Position numbers and translations under genes: made by a program. Shown here piece by piece: positions 20,684-21,719 of a DNA stretch of 21,719 nucleotides. The notes under the pieces are model-generated. The model saw nothing but the letters and a program-made list of their open reading frames with translations, did no database searches and was not told the origin of the DNA. The stretch is from Omnitrophica WOR_2 bacterium RIFCSPLOWO2_12_FULL_46_30. GTDB taxonomy: Bacteria > Omnitrophota > Gorgyraeia > Gygaellales > UBA12090. Where the stretch lies: contig MHHA01000028.1 in assembly GCA_001805845.1 (NCBI GenBank), forward strand, positions 1 through 21,719. Reading direction: 5' to 3'. The stretch's first letter is position 1, and the number at the start of each line of letters is the position of its first letter.

Positions 20684-21719
20684 GTGGCAAATCAAGAGAA
20701 AAAACAGGAAGAAAAGACGAAGACGCATCGCTACGACGCCACTACCATCCAGGTATTGGAAGGGATAGAGGCGGTGCGCAAACGCCCGGCAATGTATATC
20801 GGCGATACCTATGCCCGCGGCTTGCATCATCTGGTTTTTGAAGTGGTAGACAATTCTATAGATGAAGCGCTGGCAGGCTATTGTTCCAAAATAGACGTAG
20901 CGGTGCATGCGGATAACAGCGTCAGCGTTAGCGATAACGGCCGCGGCATACCGGTGGATATGCATAAGACCGAGAAAAAGCCGGCAGTAGAGGTGGTTTT
21001 GACCACCCTGCATGCCGGGGGAAAATTTGACCACCAGGCCTATAAGGTTTCCGGCGGCCTGCACGGCGTGGGGGTAAGCGTAGTCAACGCCCTTTCCGAG
21101 TGGCTTCAGGTTGAGGTCAGGCGCGACGGGAAGACGTATCATCAAAGATATGAACGGGGCAAAACCGTTTCTAAGCTCACGGTAATTGGTAAAAGCAAGA
21201 GCGCAGGAACAAAAGTTACCTTTAAGGCGGATAAGGAAATTTTTAAATCCATAGATTATTCGTATGATACTTTATCGCAGCGCTTAAGGGAGCTCGCCTT
21301 TTTAAATAAGGGCCTAGAGATAACCCTCTATGATGAAAGACACGATAAACAGACGGAGTTCAAATTTTCCGGCGGTATCGTCTCCTTTGTGGAATACCTC
21401 AATCAGAATAAAGATCCCTTACACCACAAGGTCATCTATTTTGAAAAGGAAAAAGAGGGGATAAGCTTAGAGGCCGCTTTACAGTATAATGACGGCTATG
21501 CGGAGATTCTCTTTTCCTTTGCCAATAATATAAATACCATTGAAGGCGGAACGCACCTTTCGGGTTTTAAGTCCGCGCTTACCCGGGCGATAAATCAATA
21601 TGCCAGGAACAAGAATCTCTTAAAGGACGGCATCGCTATAGCCGGCGAGGATGCGCGCGAGGGATTAACCGCGGTAATCTCGGTAAAAATACCCAACCCT
21701 CAATATGAGGGGCAAACCA
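20684..21719 (+). CDS. gyrB: DNA gyrase subunit B, 3' end missing
   Basis: The gene starts at GTG 20684, after AAGGGAG (20672-20678), and the frame stays open to the end of the window, giving 345 residues. The GHKL ATPase domain is clear: Y-D-A-T-T-I-Q-V-L-E-G-I, R-K-R-P-A-M-Y-I-G-D, the N-box F-E-V-V-D-N-S-I-D-E-A with catalytic Glu53, G1 D-N-G-R-G-I-P, and G2 G-G-L-H-G-V-G-V-S-V-V-N-A-L. The transducer domain has begun (N-T-I-E-G-G-T-H-L-S-G-F) but the TOPRIM domain lies beyond the window. Gyrase introduces negative supercoils using ATP. ParE is a close relative, but position after dnaN favours GyrB. A short charged N-terminal extension rich in Lys and Glu precedes the core. Confidence 0.95.
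   Translation, partial: MANQEKKQEEKTKTHRYDATTIQVLEGIEAVRKRPAMYIGDTYARGLHHLVFEVVDNSIDEALAGYCSKIDVAVHADNSVSVSDNGRGIPVDMHKTEKKPAVEVVLTTLHAGGKFDHQAYKVSGGLHGVGVSVVNALSEWLQVEVRRDGKTYHQRYERGKTVSKLTVIGKSKSAGTKVTFKADKEIFKSIDYSYDTLSQRLRELAFLNKGLEITLYDERHDKQTEFKFSGGIVSFVEYLNQNKDPLHHKVIYFEKEKEGISLEAALQYNDGYAEILFSFANNINTIEGGTHLSGFKSALTRAINQYARNKNLLKDGIAIAGEDAREGLTAVISVKIPNPQYEGQT

Noticed and set aside
20681..21145. Minus-strand open frame of about 154 codons
   Set aside because: It lies entirely antisense to gyrB, whose conserved motifs fix the coding strand. No family features are visible in the antisense product.
1..21719. tRNA, rRNA or other classical RNA genes
   Set aside because: No cloverleaf, rRNA-like or known small-RNA pattern was found by reading either strand. 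Spacers are short and filled by the repeats listed.

Overview
The window reads as one continuous stretch of bacterial chromosome with every convincing gene on the + strand. It holds about 20 genes plus an unusually dense set of short palindromic and tandem repeats. A secretin and a type IV pilus / type II secretion inner-membrane machine imply a diderm (Gram-negative) cell. The PilM-PilN fusion, the REP-type tyrosine transposase, and the many CCTGCCTG-type palindromes fit an uncultured PVC-side lineage such as Omnitrophota. That placement is inference from general style and no marker here proves it.

Bases 1-3030 encode four consecutive pseudopilin-like proteins in the order GspH-like (5' end cut off by the window), GspI/PilV-like, GspJ-like and PilX/GspK-like. 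This is the H-I-J-K order of type II secretion minor pseudopilins. A small exported coiled-coil protein follows (3093-3371). Next is a REP-associated tyrosine transposase (3430-4092) bracketed by two identical 29-bp perfect palindromes.

Bases 4188-14477 form the pilus/secretion engine: PilM fused to a PilN-like domain, PilO, a PilP/GspC-like protein, the PilQ/GspD secretin, a coiled-coil protein, a TPR protein, the PilB/GspE ATPase, an ExeA-type AAA+ ATPase and the PilC/GspF platform protein. A good sigma70-like promoter sits directly on the pilM start codon. Bases 14488-17163 add a regulatory block: a membrane histidine kinase, a PilZ protein, a stand-alone response regulator, and a protein joining an MshEN-like domain to a PilZ domain. 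Together these suggest phosphorelay and c-di-GMP control of the machine.

Bases 17164-21719 are the replication-origin neighbourhood: dnaA, dnaN, a DUF721/DciA-like gene and gyrB (cut by the window end), with no recF in its usual place. DnaA-box-like sites flank dnaA. The dnaA-dnaN spacer carries box-like sites, a CTA trinucleotide run and an AT-rich tract in the order expected of an origin unwinding module. A 136-bp MITE-like element with perfect 11-bp inverted ends and an 8-bp target duplication lies upstream of dnaA.

The least ordinary thing here is how repeats have entered genes. Heptamer tandem arrays and roughly 20-bp GC-rich palindromes form the cleaved leaders of two pseudopilins and the signal peptide of the TPR protein. 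They also appear in the N-terminal extension of PilM-PilN and the C-terminal tail of the DciA-like protein. Two places show the short palindrome inserted cleanly inside a larger repeat, which suggests that it moves.
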